The notes: generated from the letters alone by a model not told the origin. A stretch of DNA of 64,000 nt from Falsochrobactrum shanghaiense (GCF_003149535.1 NZ_QGDB01000003.1:558001-622000), one strand, 5' to 3'. Counted from the first letter of the stretch, positions 32,359 to 42,401 are shown. Made by a program: numbers and translations.

Positions 32359-32379
32359 AGCCGGGCAAATTGCCCGGCT
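32359..32379. terminator. intrinsic terminator of omp25
   Basis: AGCCGGGCA pairs with TGCCCGGCT across an AAT loop. On the minus strand the hairpin is followed by a T-rich run, so it should end omp25 transcription. It is almost symmetric and might also act on rightward transcripts. Confidence 0.8.
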
Positions 32380-32401
32380 TCTTTCGTTCGACTGATAGCA
32401 A

Positions 32402-33043
32402 TCAGAACTTGTAGCCAACGCCTACACGAATGTCGTGGGTGTCGAGCTTGTTACGCACCGACTCGGTGCCCAAATCATAGGTCTTGTTGCCGAACTGGGT
32501 GTAGCGGTATTCAACGCGGCCCAGAATGTTTTCGGTCAACTTGGCTTCAAGACCGGCACCAGCAGTCCAGCCGACGCGGAACTTGCTTTCGTCTTCAATG
32601 CCGTTGTCAAGCTTGACCTGTGCGCCAGCAACACCAGCGGTGACGTATGGCATGACGGGGTTCAGGTCGTAGCCCAGACGGCCACGCAGCGAGCCTTCAA
32701 AGCCCTGCTTGGCTTCCAGACCATTCTTGGACTTCTTGGCCCAGGAATAACCGGCGTCACCTTCAACACCATATACGAACTGATCCTGCTGGAAGTTCCA
32801 GCCGGCATAGGCGCCAGCCTTCAGATCGTCCGGCTTGATGGTGCCGTCGGTGTTGGTCTTGACCTTGTTCCAGCCATAGCCGAGATAAAGACCGGTATAA
32901 CCGCCAGCCCAGCTCGACTGCGGAGCAATTTCAACCGGCGCAGGAACAGGTGGCTGTTCCATGATGGCGTCAGCAGCAAAAGCGGTTGCAGAGAACGGCA
33001 GCAGCGCAGCCGAAGCGATTACAAGTGATTTAAGAGTGCGCAT
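32402..33043 (-). CDS. omp25: outer membrane protein Omp25
   Basis: This is a 213-residue porin-like 8-stranded beta-barrel, a major outer membrane protein of Brucella. A signal peptide (1-23, ending ATAFA-ADAI) is followed by [56 protein letters not shown] and the barrel-closing RVGVGYKF. A strong AAGGAG site lies before the ATG at 33043. Length equals the classical protein as I recall it, but several positions differ from the B. melitensis sequence in memory. In Brucella it is known to be under BvrR/BvrS-dependent and CtrA-linked control, but those sites cannot be placed here with certainty. Confidence 0.95.
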   Translation of the reverse strand: MRTLKSLVIASAALLPFSATAFAADAIMEQPPVPAPVEIAPQSSWAGGYTGLYLGYGWNKVKTNTDGTIKPDDLKAGAYAGWNFQQDQFVYGVEGDAGYSWAKKSKNGLEAKQGFEGSLRGRLGYDLNPVMPYVTAGVAGAQVKLDNGIEDESKFRVGWTAGAGLEAKLTENILGRVEYRYTQFGNKTYDLGTESVRNKLDTHDIRVGVGYKF

Positions 33044-33390
33044 GGCATTCTCCTTATTAATTACTGTGGCGCGGTCCCTTATCGGGCAGGCGATTTCGGG
33101 AGTGAACCGCCTATGCCGCGCTAACCGGACAGATATATCGTGGGTAAATGCGGCATGATCTGACCGCTTCTGTGAAGAGAAGCTGACGAGAAGGTGGCAA
33201 AAATACGATGTTGCATTCTCGCAACGCTCTGCATGCTCACCTATATGAAAGCATATCGACGCCATGAGGCTGGGCCCTGATCGGCAATCTGCATCAAAAC
33301 CCTTGATTTAATTGGGTTTTTATCAACTAAAACAAAATAGCGCGCTATTTTCCCTGTATTTTATCTGGCAAAATGGCATGAATTGAAGCG
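33044..33390. promoter_or_regulatory. intergenic control region between omp25 and folM-like gene
   Basis: This 347-bp divergent region holds no gene. It contains a long leader for omp25 and, near the other end, a perfect 18-bp palindrome (33334-33351, AAAATAGCGCGCTATTTT) 39 bp before the FolM-like start. It is AT-rich at that end. Promoters for both genes must lie here. Confidence 0.55.
33334..33351. promoter_or_regulatory. perfect 18-bp palindrome
   Basis: AAAATAGCG followed by its exact reverse complement. It looks like a dimeric regulator site near the start of the FolM-like gene. I know no matching regulator. Confidence 0.4.
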
Positions 33391-34203
33391 ATGAATCACG
33401 ATAAGAAAGTATTTACCGTGTTGGATAATCCCGATGCCCATCCGCTTGTAGATTGCCCCGTATTGGTCACCGGCGGAGCACGGCGCATTGGAAAAGCCAT
33501 CGTCGAAGATCTGGCGGCGCAGGGCTTTCCCGTGGCTATCCATTGCAATCATTCGCTCGATGAAGGCCATATGCTGGCCGCTGCGATCAACGGACGCGGC
33601 GGCAAGGCCAGCCTCGTGCAGGCCGATCTGACAAACGAGGGCGAAGTACGCGGCCTTCTGCATAAAGCCGCCAGCGAGATCGGCCCCATTCGATTGCTGG
33701 TCAACAATGCCTCGCTGTTTGAAGACGACAATATCGGCGCTCTCGACATGCAGCTTTGGGACCGTCATTTCGCCCTTCATCTCAAGACCCCCGTCGTTCT
33801 TGCGGAAGAAATGGCGAAGACATTGCCCGGGGCAGCAAGCGCTCTTATCGTCAATATTATCGATCAGCGCGTATGGAAGCTGAACCCGAATTTCTTCTCC
33901 TATACGCTTTCCAAAGCAGCCTTGTGGAATGCCACCAAGACGCTTGCGCAAGCCCTTGCGCCGCGTATTCGCGTCAATGCCATAGCACCCGGCCCCACTT
34001 TGCCGAGCGAACGGCAGAAGATGGCGGATTTCGAGCTGCAGGTAAGCCACCTGCCCTTGCAGCGCGCCCCCGATCTGTCGGAATTTGGTCGTACTGTTCG
34101 TTATTTCTGGGAAAACCGCTCCGTCACCGGGCAGATGATCGCGCTGGACGGCGGACAGCATCTGGCGTGGGAAACGCCGGATATAGCAGGAATTACAGAA
34201 TGA
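33391..34203 (+). CDS. FolM/pteridine reductase-like SDR oxidoreductase
   Basis: This is a 270-residue short-chain dehydrogenase. The cofactor segment [11 protein letters not shown] has the TGxxxRxG form typical of FolM and pteridine reductases in place of the common TGxxxGx[10 protein letters not shown] and the YTLSKAAL catalytic segment follow. It probably reduces dihydromonapterin or dihydrofolate-like pteridines. It overlaps uvrC by four bases (ATGA), so the two are coupled. Confidence 0.85.
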   Translation: MNHDKKVFTVLDNPDAHPLVDCPVLVTGGARRIGKAIVEDLAAQGFPVAIHCNHSLDEGHMLAAAINGRGGKASLVQADLTNEGEVRGLLHKAASEIGPIRLLVNNASLFEDDNIGALDMQLWDRHFALHLKTPVVLAEEMAKTLPGAASALIVNIIDQRVWKLNPNFFSYTLSKAALWNATKTLAQALAPRIRVNAIAPGPTLPSERQKMADFELQVSHLPLQRAPDLSEFGRTVRYFWENRSVTGQMIALDGGQHLAWETPDIAGITE

Positions 34204-36308
34204 CCGGCCGCAGTAAAATCAATGATGATCCCGCTCCATCCATCGATCCCGGCGATGAGATGGCGGTCGCGGGGATCATCGCGGGGGATGACGAACCAGA
34301 CGAGGACAATGACGCGCTCGAAGAGATCGCGCCAGCCGCTCCTTCCGCTGTTGAACTCATTCAATGGGATTCATCCGACGGTCTTCCCGATACCAAGGGA
34401 TTGAGCGGTCCCGACATCATCAATGCTTTCGTCAGGCATCTGCCAAACAGCCCCGGCGTCTATCGCATGTTCAACAGCGATGGCGATGTTCTGTATGTCG
34501 GCAAGGCACGGAGCCTCAAGAAGCGGGTTTCCAATTATGCGCGCGGCGTTGGTCATTCCAACCGCATTACGCGCATGATCCATGAAACCGTAACCATGGA
34601 ATTCGTGGTCACGCGCACCGAGACCGAAGCGCTGCTGCTGGAGGCCAATCTTATCAAACGGTTGCGGCCCCGCTTCAATGTGCTGCTGCGCGACGACAAA
34701 TCATTTCCATATATTCTGCTGAGCGGTGCTCACCGCGCACCCGGCATTTTCAAGCATCGCGGCGCGCGCAGCCGTGCGGGCGAATATTTCGGGCCTTTTG
34801 CCTCCGGCGGAGCCGTCACGCGCACGATCAATGCCCTGCAACGTGCATTTTTGCTGCGCACATGCACCGATTCGGTGTTTGAAAGCCGGACGCGCCCCTG
34901 CCTGCTCTATCAGATCAAACGCTGCTCCGGCCCCTGCACCCATGAGATCAGCGACGAGGATTATGCGGAACTGGTGAGCGAGGCGAAAGCCTTTCTTTCC
35001 GGCAAAAGCCAGAAGGTGAAGGATCATCTTGCCGCGGCCATGCAGGCGGCATCGGACGAACTCGATTTCGAGCATGCCGCCATTTATCGCGACAGGCTCT
35101 CGGCGCTGTCGCATGTGCAATCGCATCAGGGAATCAATCCGCAAACACTTGAAGAAGCGGATGTTTTTGCCATTTACCAGGATGGCGGCATGACCTGTAT
35201 TCAGGTCTTTTTCTTCCGCACCGGCCAGAACTGGGGCAATCGCGCCTACTTCCCCAGAGCCGATAGCTCGCTTGGCGGGGCCGAAGTGCTGGGCGCCTTC
35301 CTGTCGCAATTTTATGACGGCAAGCCCATTCCGCGCCTCGTCCTTCTTTCCGAGACGGTCGACGACCAGTCGCTGATCGCAGAGGCTCTTTCCTCACGCG
35401 CCGAGCGACGGGTGCAGGTCAATGTGCCGCAACGCGGGGAGAAAAAGGAGCTGGTCGATCATGCCCTCACCAATGCGCGCGAAGCGCTGGGACGCAGGCT
35501 GGCCGAAACATCCTCGCAGGCACGGTTGCTCAAGGGTTTTTCCGAAACATTCGAACTGCCCCACATTCCGCGCCGCATCGAAGTCTATGACAATTCGCAT
35601 ATCATGGGCACCAATGCGGTCGGCGGCATGATCGTCGCCGGAGCAGAGGGGTTCATCAAGAACCAATATCGTAAATTCAATATCCGCTCGACGGACATCA
35701 CGCCGGGCGACGATTTCGGCATGATGCGTGAGGTGATCGCACGCCGCTTTTCACGTCTCGTCAAAGAGCACGGCCGGGAGCACGGCGGGGAGCATGATGA
35801 GGGCGGCAACATGCCCAAGCCGCCAAATGGCGACGAAGCAGACGATCATTTCCCCGCATGGCCCGATGTCATTCTCATCGATGGCGGACAGGGGCAGGTT
35901 GGCGCGGTGCGCCAGATTCTCGCTGAGATGGGAATCGGCCAGCTGGTTACCGCCATCGGCATCGCCAAGGGTGTCGATCGCGAGGCCGGACGAGAGCGGT
36001 TTTTTGTCGAGGGCAAGCAGCCCTTCACCTTGCCGCCGCGCGATCCGGTTCTGTATTTCGTCCAGCGCCTGCGCGACGAAGCCCACCGCTTTGCCATCGG
36101 CACGCATCGGGCACGTCGCAAGAAGGAGATGGTCGCCAATCCTCTCGATGAAATTGCAGGAATCGGACCGATGCGCAAACGTGCCCTGCTGCATCATTTC
36201 GGCACCGCGAAAGCCGTTTCACGCGCGGCGGTGGAAGATCTCATGCAGATTGAAGGCATATCGGAAGCCATGGCGCGCACCATTCACAGCCATTTTCACG
36301 ACCGGTAA
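34200..36308 (+). CDS. uvrC: excinuclease ABC subunit C
   Basis: This 702-residue nuclease makes the two incisions in nucleotide excision repair. In order: an acidic N-terminal extension (about 1-75), the GIY-YIG domain ([20 protein letters not shown]), a UVR motif ([17 protein letters not shown]), the RNase H-like nuclease core ([26 protein letters not shown]) and a C-terminal helix-hairpin-helix ([13 protein letters not shown]). A charged insert rich in His/Glu/Gly (nt about 35765-35845) interrupts the nuclease part. The start at 34200 is coupled to the FolM-like gene. Confidence 0.96.
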   Translation: MTGRSKINDDPAPSIDPGDEMAVAGIIAGDDEPDEDNDALEEIAPAAPSAVELIQWDSSDGLPDTKGLSGPDIINAFVRHLPNSPGVYRMFNSDGDVLYVGKARSLKKRVSNYARGVGHSNRITRMIHETVTMEFVVTRTETEALLLEANLIKRLRPRFNVLLRDDKSFPYILLSGAHRAPGIFKHRGARSRAGEYFGPFASGGAVTRTINALQRAFLLRTCTDSVFESRTRPCLLYQIKRCSGPCTHEISDEDYAELVSEAKAFLSGKSQKVKDHLAAAMQAASDELDFEHAAIYRDRLSALSHVQSHQGINPQTLEEADVFAIYQDGGMTCIQVFFFRTGQNWGNRAYFPRADSSLGGAEVLGAFLSQFYDGKPIPRLVLLSETVDDQSLIAEALSSRAERRVQVNVPQRGEKKELVDHALTNAREALGRRLAETSSQARLLKGFSETFELPHIPRRIEVYDNSHIMGTNAVGGMIVAGAEGFIKNQYRKFNIRSTDITPGDDFGMMREVIARRFSRLVKEHGREHGGEHDEGGNMPKPPNGDEADDHFPAWPDVILIDGGQGQVGAVRQILAEMGIGQLVTAIGIAKGVDREAGRERFFVEGKQPFTLPPRDPVLYFVQRLRDEAHRFAIGTHRARRKKEMVANPLDEIAGIGPMRKRALLHHFGTAKAVSRAAVEDLMQIEGISEAMARTIHSHFHDR

Positions 36309-36440
36309 CGGAAAATTGTCTTCGCACACCCGCAAATACTCCACAGGCGGCATTACGCCCCGCCAGAACAAGGGCGAAGGTGTTGATTTTCTCTGCCATC
36401 CCTGATGATGATGGATGCTAATAAACGATGCGGCGGTACA

Positions 36441-37025
36441 ATGAAGAAAAACCATACTCTCTCTTTGCCCAACATGCTGACTTACGGTCGCATAATTGCC
36501 GTGCCGATAGTCGTTCTATGCTTCTTCATAGAAGGCCGTCTGCAATCGAGCGATTTCGCCCGCTGGACCGCCTTGGGGATTTTTGTCGTCGCCAGCATCA
36601 CCGATTTTCTCGATGGCTATCTGGCGCGTATCTGGAAACAGACCTCGAACATCGGCCGCATGCTTGATCCGATCGCCGACAAGCTGCTGGTTTCCGCCTG
36701 CCTTCTGCTGCTGGCCGCCGACGGGACCATAGCCGGTTGGACGCTATGGGCGGCGATCATCATTCTCTGCCGTGAAATTCTTATCGCGGGCCTGCGTGAA
36801 TATCTCGCAGAACTGAAAGTCAGCGTTCCCGTTTCGCGGCTTGCGAAATGGAAAACCACCGCGCAGATGGTGGCCCTTGCTTTCCTGCTGGCTGGCCCTG
36901 CCGGAGACAAGGTGCTGCCCTATACGACCGAAATGGGCATCCTTCTGCTTTGGGTTTCCGCGCTTCTCACCCTATATACAGGATGGGATTATTTCCGCGC
37001 AGGACTCAAACATGTCATGGATTGA
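36441..37025 (+). CDS. pgsA: CDP-diacylglycerol-glycerol-3-phosphate phosphatidyltransferase
   Basis: This 194-residue membrane protein makes phosphatidylglycerol phosphate. The CDP-alcohol signature is complete: TDFLDGYLAR, then GRMLDPIADK (D-x2-DG-x2-AR-x8-G-x3-D-x3-D). Four to five hydrophobic segments are visible. The start at 36441 begins with MKKNHTLSLPN. It lies between uvrC and moaD, the same order seen in Brucella, as I recall. Confidence 0.95.
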   Translation: MKKNHTLSLPNMLTYGRIIAVPIVVLCFFIEGRLQSSDFARWTALGIFVVASITDFLDGYLARIWKQTSNIGRMLDPIADKLLVSACLLLLAADGTIAGWTLWAAIIILCREILIAGLREYLAELKVSVPVSRLAKWKTTAQMVALAFLLAGPAGDKVLPYTTEMGILLLWVSALLTLYTGWDYFRAGLKHVMD

Positions 37026-37042
37026 TTCGAGGGCAGTTGCTG

Positions 37043-37300
37043 GTGAGCATAAAACTCGTCTATTTCGCCTGGGTGCGGGAGAAAATCGGTAAAGATGAGG
37101 AAGTAATCGAGCTTCCCTCCCCCCGGATGAGCGTCGGCGAACTGATTACCCATCTCAAGTCTCGCAGCGGCGAATATGCAGCCGCTTTCGAACATGAGAA
37201 TATCATTCGCGCTGCGATCAACCACGAGCATGCCGATCACGATGCATTGGTGGAAGACGGCAGCGAAGTGGCGCTTTTTCCACCGATGACCGGAGGCTGA
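37043..37300 (+). CDS. moaD: molybdopterin synthase small subunit
   Basis: This 85-residue ubiquitin-like protein ends in the Gly-Gly needed for thiocarboxylation (FPPMTGG). It opens with VKLVYFAWVREKIG-type sequence. It starts with GTG at 37043. A longer in-frame opening upstream is a shadow of pgsA. It stands one base before moaE, with which it forms molybdopterin synthase. Confidence 0.9.
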   Translation: MSIKLVYFAWVREKIGKDEEVIELPSPRMSVGELITHLKSRSGEYAAAFEHENIIRAAINHEHADHDALVEDGSEVALFPPMTGG

Positions 37301-37301
37301 G

Positions 37302-37781
37302 ATGGACGGGCAAGAAAACTGCCCTCTTTTCGTCAGCGTTCGCGCTGCGGATTTTGATATTGCGGAAGAAATCCGCAAGCTTGGCGATGGTCGCAGGAAT
37401 ATCGGCGCAATCGTCAGCTTTACCGGCCTGTGCCGTGACGAAAACGGCAGGCTGGCAGCACTCGAACTCCAGCACTATCCGGGAATGGCGGAAGCCGAAA
37501 TTACCCGCATTGCCCGCGATGCAATCGGGCGCTGGCCTTTGTCGGGTGTTTCCATCATTCATCGCTATGGCCTTATCAGGCCCGGTGAGAATATCGTGCT
37601 TGTCGTCACCGCTTCCGCGCATCGCAATGGCGCATTTGAAGCCGCGTCATTTCTCATGGATTACATGAAAACGAATGCGCCCTTCTGGAAGCGCGAGCAT
37701 CTGGTGGATGAAACTCCCGGCGAATGGATTGCGGCAAAAGAAGAAGACGAACAAAATCGGGAACGCTGGCAAAAAGCATGA
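37302..37781 (+). CDS. moaE: molybdopterin synthase catalytic subunit
   Basis: This 159-residue protein has the MoaE landmarks GAIVSFTGLCRDENG, LELQHYPGMAEAEI, the Arg-His motif (SAHRNGAFEA) and the catalytic Lys in MDYMKTNAPFWKRE. It forms the heterotetramer with MoaD. It supplies molybdopterin to enzymes such as the oxidoreductase at 27881-30004. Confidence 0.95.
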   Translation: MDGQENCPLFVSVRAADFDIAEEIRKLGDGRRNIGAIVSFTGLCRDENGRLAALELQHYPGMAEAEITRIARDAIGRWPLSGVSIIHRYGLIRPGENIVLVVTASAHRNGAFEAASFLMDYMKTNAPFWKREHLVDETPGEWIAAKEEDEQNRERWQKA

Positions 37782-37958
37782 ATGCCGCATTTCTTTCCAT
37801 GAGGCTGTGCTGATTTTTAACTGTGAATTAACCATTTAACCCCCTAAAATAAGGGAGAATTTCAGGTGCCATCCGTTGCACTGCCACAATTTTCACAAGA
37901 AACTTGGATTATTGTCGGTTAATAAAATGCAAGGGAACGGAAGTTTCGGAATCTGGCA

Positions 37959-38762
37959 ATGTCAAAAGGACTAACGAAAACCTTTTCAATCGCGGCGGCG
38001 ATCGCTCTCGGCATTGGCGTGCTGGGCGGCACGGCGCTTTTCGTCACGACATCGATGCCGACAGCCAGCATTGCGGCGGAGAAGACCATCAGCGGCAAGG
38101 TCATGTATCTTGAGCGTATTGCCCTGCCGCCTGAAGCTCATCTCGTGGTTCAGCTCAATGACGTGTCCCTTGCCGACGCACCGGCAGAAATGATTGCCGA
38201 AACCCATCTGGCTTCTGTTCAGGGTTCCCCGATCCCCTTTGCCATCAATTTTGACACCAGCCAGATAGAGCCGGGTCATACCTATGCGCTTCAGGCGCGT
38301 ATTTCTGCCGGGGATACGCTCTGGTTTGTCAGTGACGAGCGATACACCATCGACCCCGGGAAGCCGACGCTTCCGGTTGACATCAAAGTGGTGATGGTGC
38401 GCAAGAGCGCAGAAAATGTCGCTGCCGTCAGCATTGAAGGCAAGGACTGGCTGGCCGAGGATATTCTGGGGGGCGGCGTCATAGACGATGCGGAAACCAC
38501 GTTGACAGTCACCGCCGATGGCGCGGCCAGTGGATCGGGCGGCTGCAACCGCTATTTCAGCAAGACCGCCATATCGGGCAGGAATATTTCTTTTGCCGAA
38601 ATCGGTTCGACCTATATGCAATGCCCGCCTGCCCTCATGAACCAGGAGCGCAGGTTCCTCGATGCTCTCAGCAAGACCCGTTCCTATAAAATGGAAACCG
38701 GCAAGCTCGTGCTTGTGGATGAGAATGGTGAAGAACTCGCCACCCTCGCCCAAAGCCTTTGA
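37959..38762 (+). CDS. YbaY-META fusion protein
   Basis: This is a 267-residue protein. A signal peptide or anchor (about 1-38) is followed by a YbaY/lipoprotein-like beta domain (about 45-150, with VMYLERIALPPEAHLVVQLNDVSLAD). A META domain follows (about 155-265, with GSGGCNRYFSKTAISGRNISFAEIGSTYMQC). Both domains are beta-rich and found in periplasmic or surface proteins. The META domain is linked with stress resistance in HslJ. The gene is alone and ends at a strong terminator. Confidence 0.8.
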   Translation: MSKGLTKTFSIAAAIALGIGVLGGTALFVTTSMPTASIAAEKTISGKVMYLERIALPPEAHLVVQLNDVSLADAPAEMIAETHLASVQGSPIPFAINFDTSQIEPGHTYALQARISAGDTLWFVSDERYTIDPGKPTLPVDIKVVMVRKSAENVAAVSIEGKDWLAEDILGGGVIDDAETTLTVTADGAASGSGGCNRYFSKTAISGRNISFAEIGSTYMQCPPALMNQERRFLDALSKTRSYKMETGKLVLVDENGEELATLAQSL

Positions 38763-38782
38763 TTCAAAACATAAATTGACAC

Positions 38783-38812
38783 AAAAAAGCCCGGATCAAT
38801 CCGGGCTTTTTT
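38783..38812. terminator. bidirectional terminator between YbaY-META gene and ndk
   Basis: AAAAAAGCCCGGA pairs with TCCGGGCTTTTTT across TCAA. The symmetric T and A runs let it end both the rightward YbaY-META transcript and the leftward ndk transcript. Confidence 0.92.
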
Positions 38813-38827
38813 ATCAATATCGTATGA

Positions 38828-39250
38828 TCAGCCGACGATTTCGGTTCCCGAGAACCAGTAGGCGATTTCTTCGGCAGCGGTTTCCGGAGCATCGGAGCCG
38901 TGGACCGAGTTTTCACCGATCGACAGGGCGAATTCCTTGCGGATGGTGCCTTCAGCAGCATCGGCGGGATTGGTTGCGCCCATGACTTCACGGTTCTTGG
39001 CAATCGCATTTTCGCCTTCGAGAACCTGAACAATGGTCGGGCCGGAAGACATGAATTCGGTCAGTTCGCCAAAGAAAGGGCGTTCCTTGTGAACAGCGTA
39101 GAAGCCTTCAGCTTCACGCAGGCTCATCCAGACGCGCTTGGAAGCGACGACGCGCAAGCCAGCCTCTTCGAGCTTGGCGGTGATTGCGCCGGTCAGATTG
39201 CGGCGGGTCGCGTCGGGCTTGATCATGGAGAAGGTACGTTCGATTGCCAT
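38828..39250 (-). CDS. ndk: nucleoside diphosphate kinase
   Basis: This 140-residue enzyme equilibrates NTP and NDP pools. The phosphohistidine segment [12 protein letters not shown] is present, as are [15 protein letters not shown] and the AAEEIAYWF end. The length is standard. It is divergent from the ABC-F gene. Confidence 0.97.
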   Translation of the reverse strand: MAIERTFSMIKPDATRRNLTGAITAKLEEAGLRVVASKRVWMSLREAEGFYAVHKERPFFGELTEFMSSGPTIVQVLEGENAIAKNREVMGATNPADAAEGTIRKEFALSIGENSVHGSDAPETAAEEIAYWFSGTEIVG

Positions 39251-39426
39251 TATGATACCTTTGATGGGAAAAGGAGGAAATGAGGCTCTATACCGTCGAT
39301 AGGCCCGGTTGCCAAGTGCTTCGGCACGGCACTCTTGCAGGAAGTACCCGTCTTTATGAAAATTGCGCGTCGTGACTCGCGCCCTCCCTTGCGAAATTAT
39401 CGAAAGCCATGCGATAGAGCCTCACC

Positions 39427-41310
39427 ATGCTTATTCTTGATGACATATCCGTTCGCATAGCCGGGCGCCTCCTTATCGACCACGCCAGCGTGACGCTGCC
39501 AGCGGGGTCCAAGACCGGCTTCGTCGGGCGAAACGGCACGGGCAAATCCACCCTGTTCCGCGTGATCACCAGCGATCTTGCGCCCGAAACGGGCAGCATT
39601 TCGCTGCCTAAAAACACCCGCATCGGTCAGGTGGCGCAGGAAGCGCCGGGCACGGAAGAAGCACTCATTGAAATCGTGATGAAGGCTGACAAGGAGCGCA
39701 CGGCGCTGCTCGAAGAAGCCGAGACTGCGACCGACCCGCACCGGATCGCGGAAATTCATACGCGCCTTGCCGATATTGACGCTCATTCGGCGGAGGCGCG
39801 CGCAGGCGCGATCCTTTCGGGTCTCGGTTTCAATGCACAGGCGCAGCGGCAGCCGGCTTCGGCCTTTTCCGGCGGCTGGCGTATGCGCGTTGCGCTGGCG
39901 GCAGTGCTGTTTGCCCAGCCCGACCTGTTGTTACTTGACGAACCGACAAACTATCTCGACCTTGAAGGCGTGTTATGGCTCGTCGATTATGTGAAGCGCT
40001 ATCCGCATACGGTCATCATCATCAGCCATGATCGCGATCTGCTTAATTCGGCCACCTCGTCGATCATGCATCTCGATCAGAAGAAGATCAGCTTCTGGCG
40101 CGGCAATTACGATCAGTTCGAGCGGCAAAGGCATGAAATGCTCGAACTCCAGCAAAAGGCCCATGCCAAGCAGGAAGCCCATCGCAAGCATATGGAATCC
40201 TTTGTCGAGCGCTTCCGGGCCAAGGCGACCAAGGCCCGGCAGGCGCAATCACGCCTGAAGGCATTGCAAAAGCTCAAGCCCATCGATCTTTACGTCGAAA
40301 GCAATGTGCAGCCATTCCGCTTTCCCGATGCCGAAAAGAAGACCGCATCGCCGATTATCGCGCTCGATAATGCAGATGTCGGCTATGTGCCGGACAAGCC
40401 GGTCTTGCGCGATCTCACCTTGCGTATCGACAATGATGACCGCATCGCGCTGCTTGGCTCCAACGGCAACGGCAAGTCGACACTGGCCAAGCTGATCGCC
40501 GGGCGCTTGTCCCCGGAAAAAGGCAAGCTGACGCTTTCGCCCAATCTCAAAGTTGCCTTTTTCGCCCAGCATCAGCTTGACGATCTGATACCGGAAGACA
40601 ACGCCATCGAGCATGTGCGCAAACTGATGCCCACCGAGCCGGAGGCGAAAGTGCGCGCGCGTGTTGCCCAAATGGGGCTTTCGACCGAAAAAATGCTGAC
40701 ACCGGCCAGGGATTTATCGGGCGGCGAAAAGGCACGGCTTCTCATGGGGCTGGCTACCTTCCATGGTCCCAACCTGCTGATCCTTGACGAGCCGACCAAC
40801 CATCTCGACATAGACAGCCGCGAAGAACTGGTTCACGCGCTCAATGATTTCAATGGCGCGGTGATCCTGATTGCCCATGACCGGCATCTGATCGAAGCGA
40901 CCATGGAGCGCCTCTGGCTGGTGCGCGAAGGCGGCGTGCAGCCTTTTGACGGCGATCTTGATGAATATCGCCAGATCGTGTTGTCCGACTCCAGAGGAGA
41001 GCCTGCGGGGCAACGCGACGAAGGGCCGAAGCTTACCAAGGCGGAGCAGCGCAAGCAGGCCGCACAAAAGCGCGAAACGCTGGCGCCCTTGCAAAAAAAG
41101 ATCAAGGAAACCGAGAGCTTGATCCAGAAATTGCAGAAACAGATTCAGGGCTTCGCCGCACAACTCGAAGACCCTGCGCTCTATGAGAAGGAACCGCAGA
41201 AAGCGATCCGGATCAACAAGGAGATGAGCGACGCCAAAACCAGTCTTGCACAGGCAGAAGATGCATGGCTGGAAATGTCATCCGAATATGAAGAGGCTAT
41301 GGCCGATTGA
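39427..41310 (+). CDS. ABC-F family ATPase
   Basis: This 627-residue protein has two ABC domains and no membrane segments. Walker A motifs are GRNGTGKST and GSNGNGKST. Signature motifs are SAFSGGWRMRVALA and LSGGEKARLLMG. Walker B segments are LLLLDEPTNYLD and LLILDEPTNHLD. The linker between domains is charged, and a C-terminal coiled coil (about 530-627, Lys/Gln/Glu-rich) follows. This is the Uup/YheS/EttA-type ribosome-associated group. It probably acts on translating ribosomes; no drug-resistance role is evident. Confidence 0.92.
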   Translation: MLILDDISVRIAGRLLIDHASVTLPAGSKTGFVGRNGTGKSTLFRVITSDLAPETGSISLPKNTRIGQVAQEAPGTEEALIEIVMKADKERTALLEEAETATDPHRIAEIHTRLADIDAHSAEARAGAILSGLGFNAQAQRQPASAFSGGWRMRVALAAVLFAQPDLLLLDEPTNYLDLEGVLWLVDYVKRYPHTVIIISHDRDLLNSATSSIMHLDQKKISFWRGNYDQFERQRHEMLELQQKAHAKQEAHRKHMESFVERFRAKATKARQAQSRLKALQKLKPIDLYVESNVQPFRFPDAEKKTASPIIALDNADVGYVPDKPVLRDLTLRIDNDDRIALLGSNGNGKSTLAKLIAGRLSPEKGKLTLSPNLKVAFFAQHQLDDLIPEDNAIEHVRKLMPTEPEAKVRARVAQMGLSTEKMLTPARDLSGGEKARLLMGLATFHGPNLLILDEPTNHLDIDSREELVHALNDFNGAVILIAHDRHLIEATMERLWLVREGGVQPFDGDLDEYRQIVLSDSRGEPAGQRDEGPKLTKAEQRKQAAQKRETLAPLQKKIKETESLIQKLQKQIQGFAAQLEDPALYEKEPQKAIRINKEMSDAKTSLAQAEDAWLEMSSEYEEAMAD

Positions 41311-41311
41311 A

Positions 41312-41875
41312 TCAGCCGCGAGGCCGACGCAGGCGCGTCCGCATCAAAGCATAGACGCCGAGCACTCCGAGCACGAGGCCAATCGTCGTATAGGTTTCAT
41401 CAGCTTCCTGTGCCCCACGGCGCAGGACCAGATCAGCCTTTGAAAGTTGCAGGCCATCCGTATTGCCTTGCACGGCGCGGAAAGCATAAAGCCCCGGCAG
41501 GACCGGATCGATGTCGCCCGCGCTCTGGCGCAATATGGAACCGTCCTGCGGGCGATCCGAATTGATCGAACTGCTGGTCGAGGCGAAATCCAGCCCTTTG
41601 GACAGAATCGGAAAACCATCACGGCTGACAGCAATCGTCAGTGCCGAGCGGCGTTCGGCCGGGATGTAACCGGGCAGCGGCGTGGCATCTATAAAAATAC
41701 GCACCGGCGCGTCGGTTTCGGAGAGGCGTATTTCCTGCGTTTTAAAACCGCTGCCACGGCTTTCAAGGATGGTCCAGCGACCGATTTCGCTGCCGGTAAA
41801 ATGGCGCATATACCATGGATAGCCCAGCGCGAGGCCGAATCCCGCAATGATCATGGCAACAAAAATTGCGCGCAT
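41312..41875 (-). CDS. membrane protein of unknown function
   Basis: This 187-residue protein has an N-terminal hydrophobic segment (FVAMIIAGFGLALGYPWYM), a beta-rich extracytoplasmic part, and a C-terminal transmembrane helix (TTIGLVLGVLGVYALM) before a basic end. No family is recognised. The ATG at 41875 overlaps the holC stop, so it is coupled to holC. A longer opening (to 41956) would run into holC. Confidence 0.65.
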   Translation of the reverse strand: MRAIFVAMIIAGFGLALGYPWYMRHFTGSEIGRWTILESRGSGFKTQEIRLSETDAPVRIFIDATPLPGYIPAERRSALTIAVSRDGFPILSKGLDFASTSSSINSDRPQDGSILRQSAGDIDPVLPGLYAFRAVQGNTDGLQLSKADLVLRRGAQEADETYTTIGLVLGVLGVYALMRTRLRRPRG

Positions 41876-42324
41876 CAGGCTTTTCTCTCCCAGCGACGGT
41901 CCGGTGTCTGCTGCCAATAGGTCAAATCGTGGCTTTCCGCCTTGAAGGCTTTCCATTGCGCGCGCGCCTGCTCAAGCTGGTCCTGATCGTGACCGTCGAA
42001 CATGACGACGAGCCGTTCATAATCCCCTGCCTGCTCCAGCGCCGCTCCTTCGACAAGAAAGCGGACCGTCGCGCCATTGGGATTGGCCTGCGATGTGGTG
42101 AGCAATACGGGCTGATGCTCGGGATGAGGCTCCTTGTCAGTGCCATGCGCCACAAAGGATGTGTCGGAAAAGGTCCAGAGCAGGCTGTCGAGAGCATCGC
42201 GTCGCTCCTCGCTGACCGCCTGAATCACCACCCGCCAGCCGCGCGCCAGCGAACGCTCGACAAGGCCCGGCAGGGCCTCATCGAGAGTGGATTCGGTCAG
42301 ATGATAAAAGAGGATTTCAGCCAT
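41875..42324 (-). CDS. holC: DNA polymerase III subunit chi
   Basis: This 149-residue protein fits HolC. It opens MAEILFYHLTESTLDEALPGL, and WRVVIQAVSEERRDALDSLLWTF with FVAHGTDKE follow. It links SSB to the clamp loader. It lies downstream of pepA, an arrangement also found in other bacteria (pepA-holC). Confidence 0.9.
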   Translation of the reverse strand: MAEILFYHLTESTLDEALPGLVERSLARGWRVVIQAVSEERRDALDSLLWTFSDTSFVAHGTDKEPHPEHQPVLLTTSQANPNGATVRFLVEGAALEQAGDYERLVVMFDGHDQDQLEQARAQWKAFKAESHDLTYWQQTPDRRWERKA

Positions 42325-42401
42325 GCCTATCCGTACAGGATAAAGCGGAGCGAAGAAAGTGATTCACTTCCCCGCTCCAACCTGTTGTTCCTGAATCGAT
42401 T

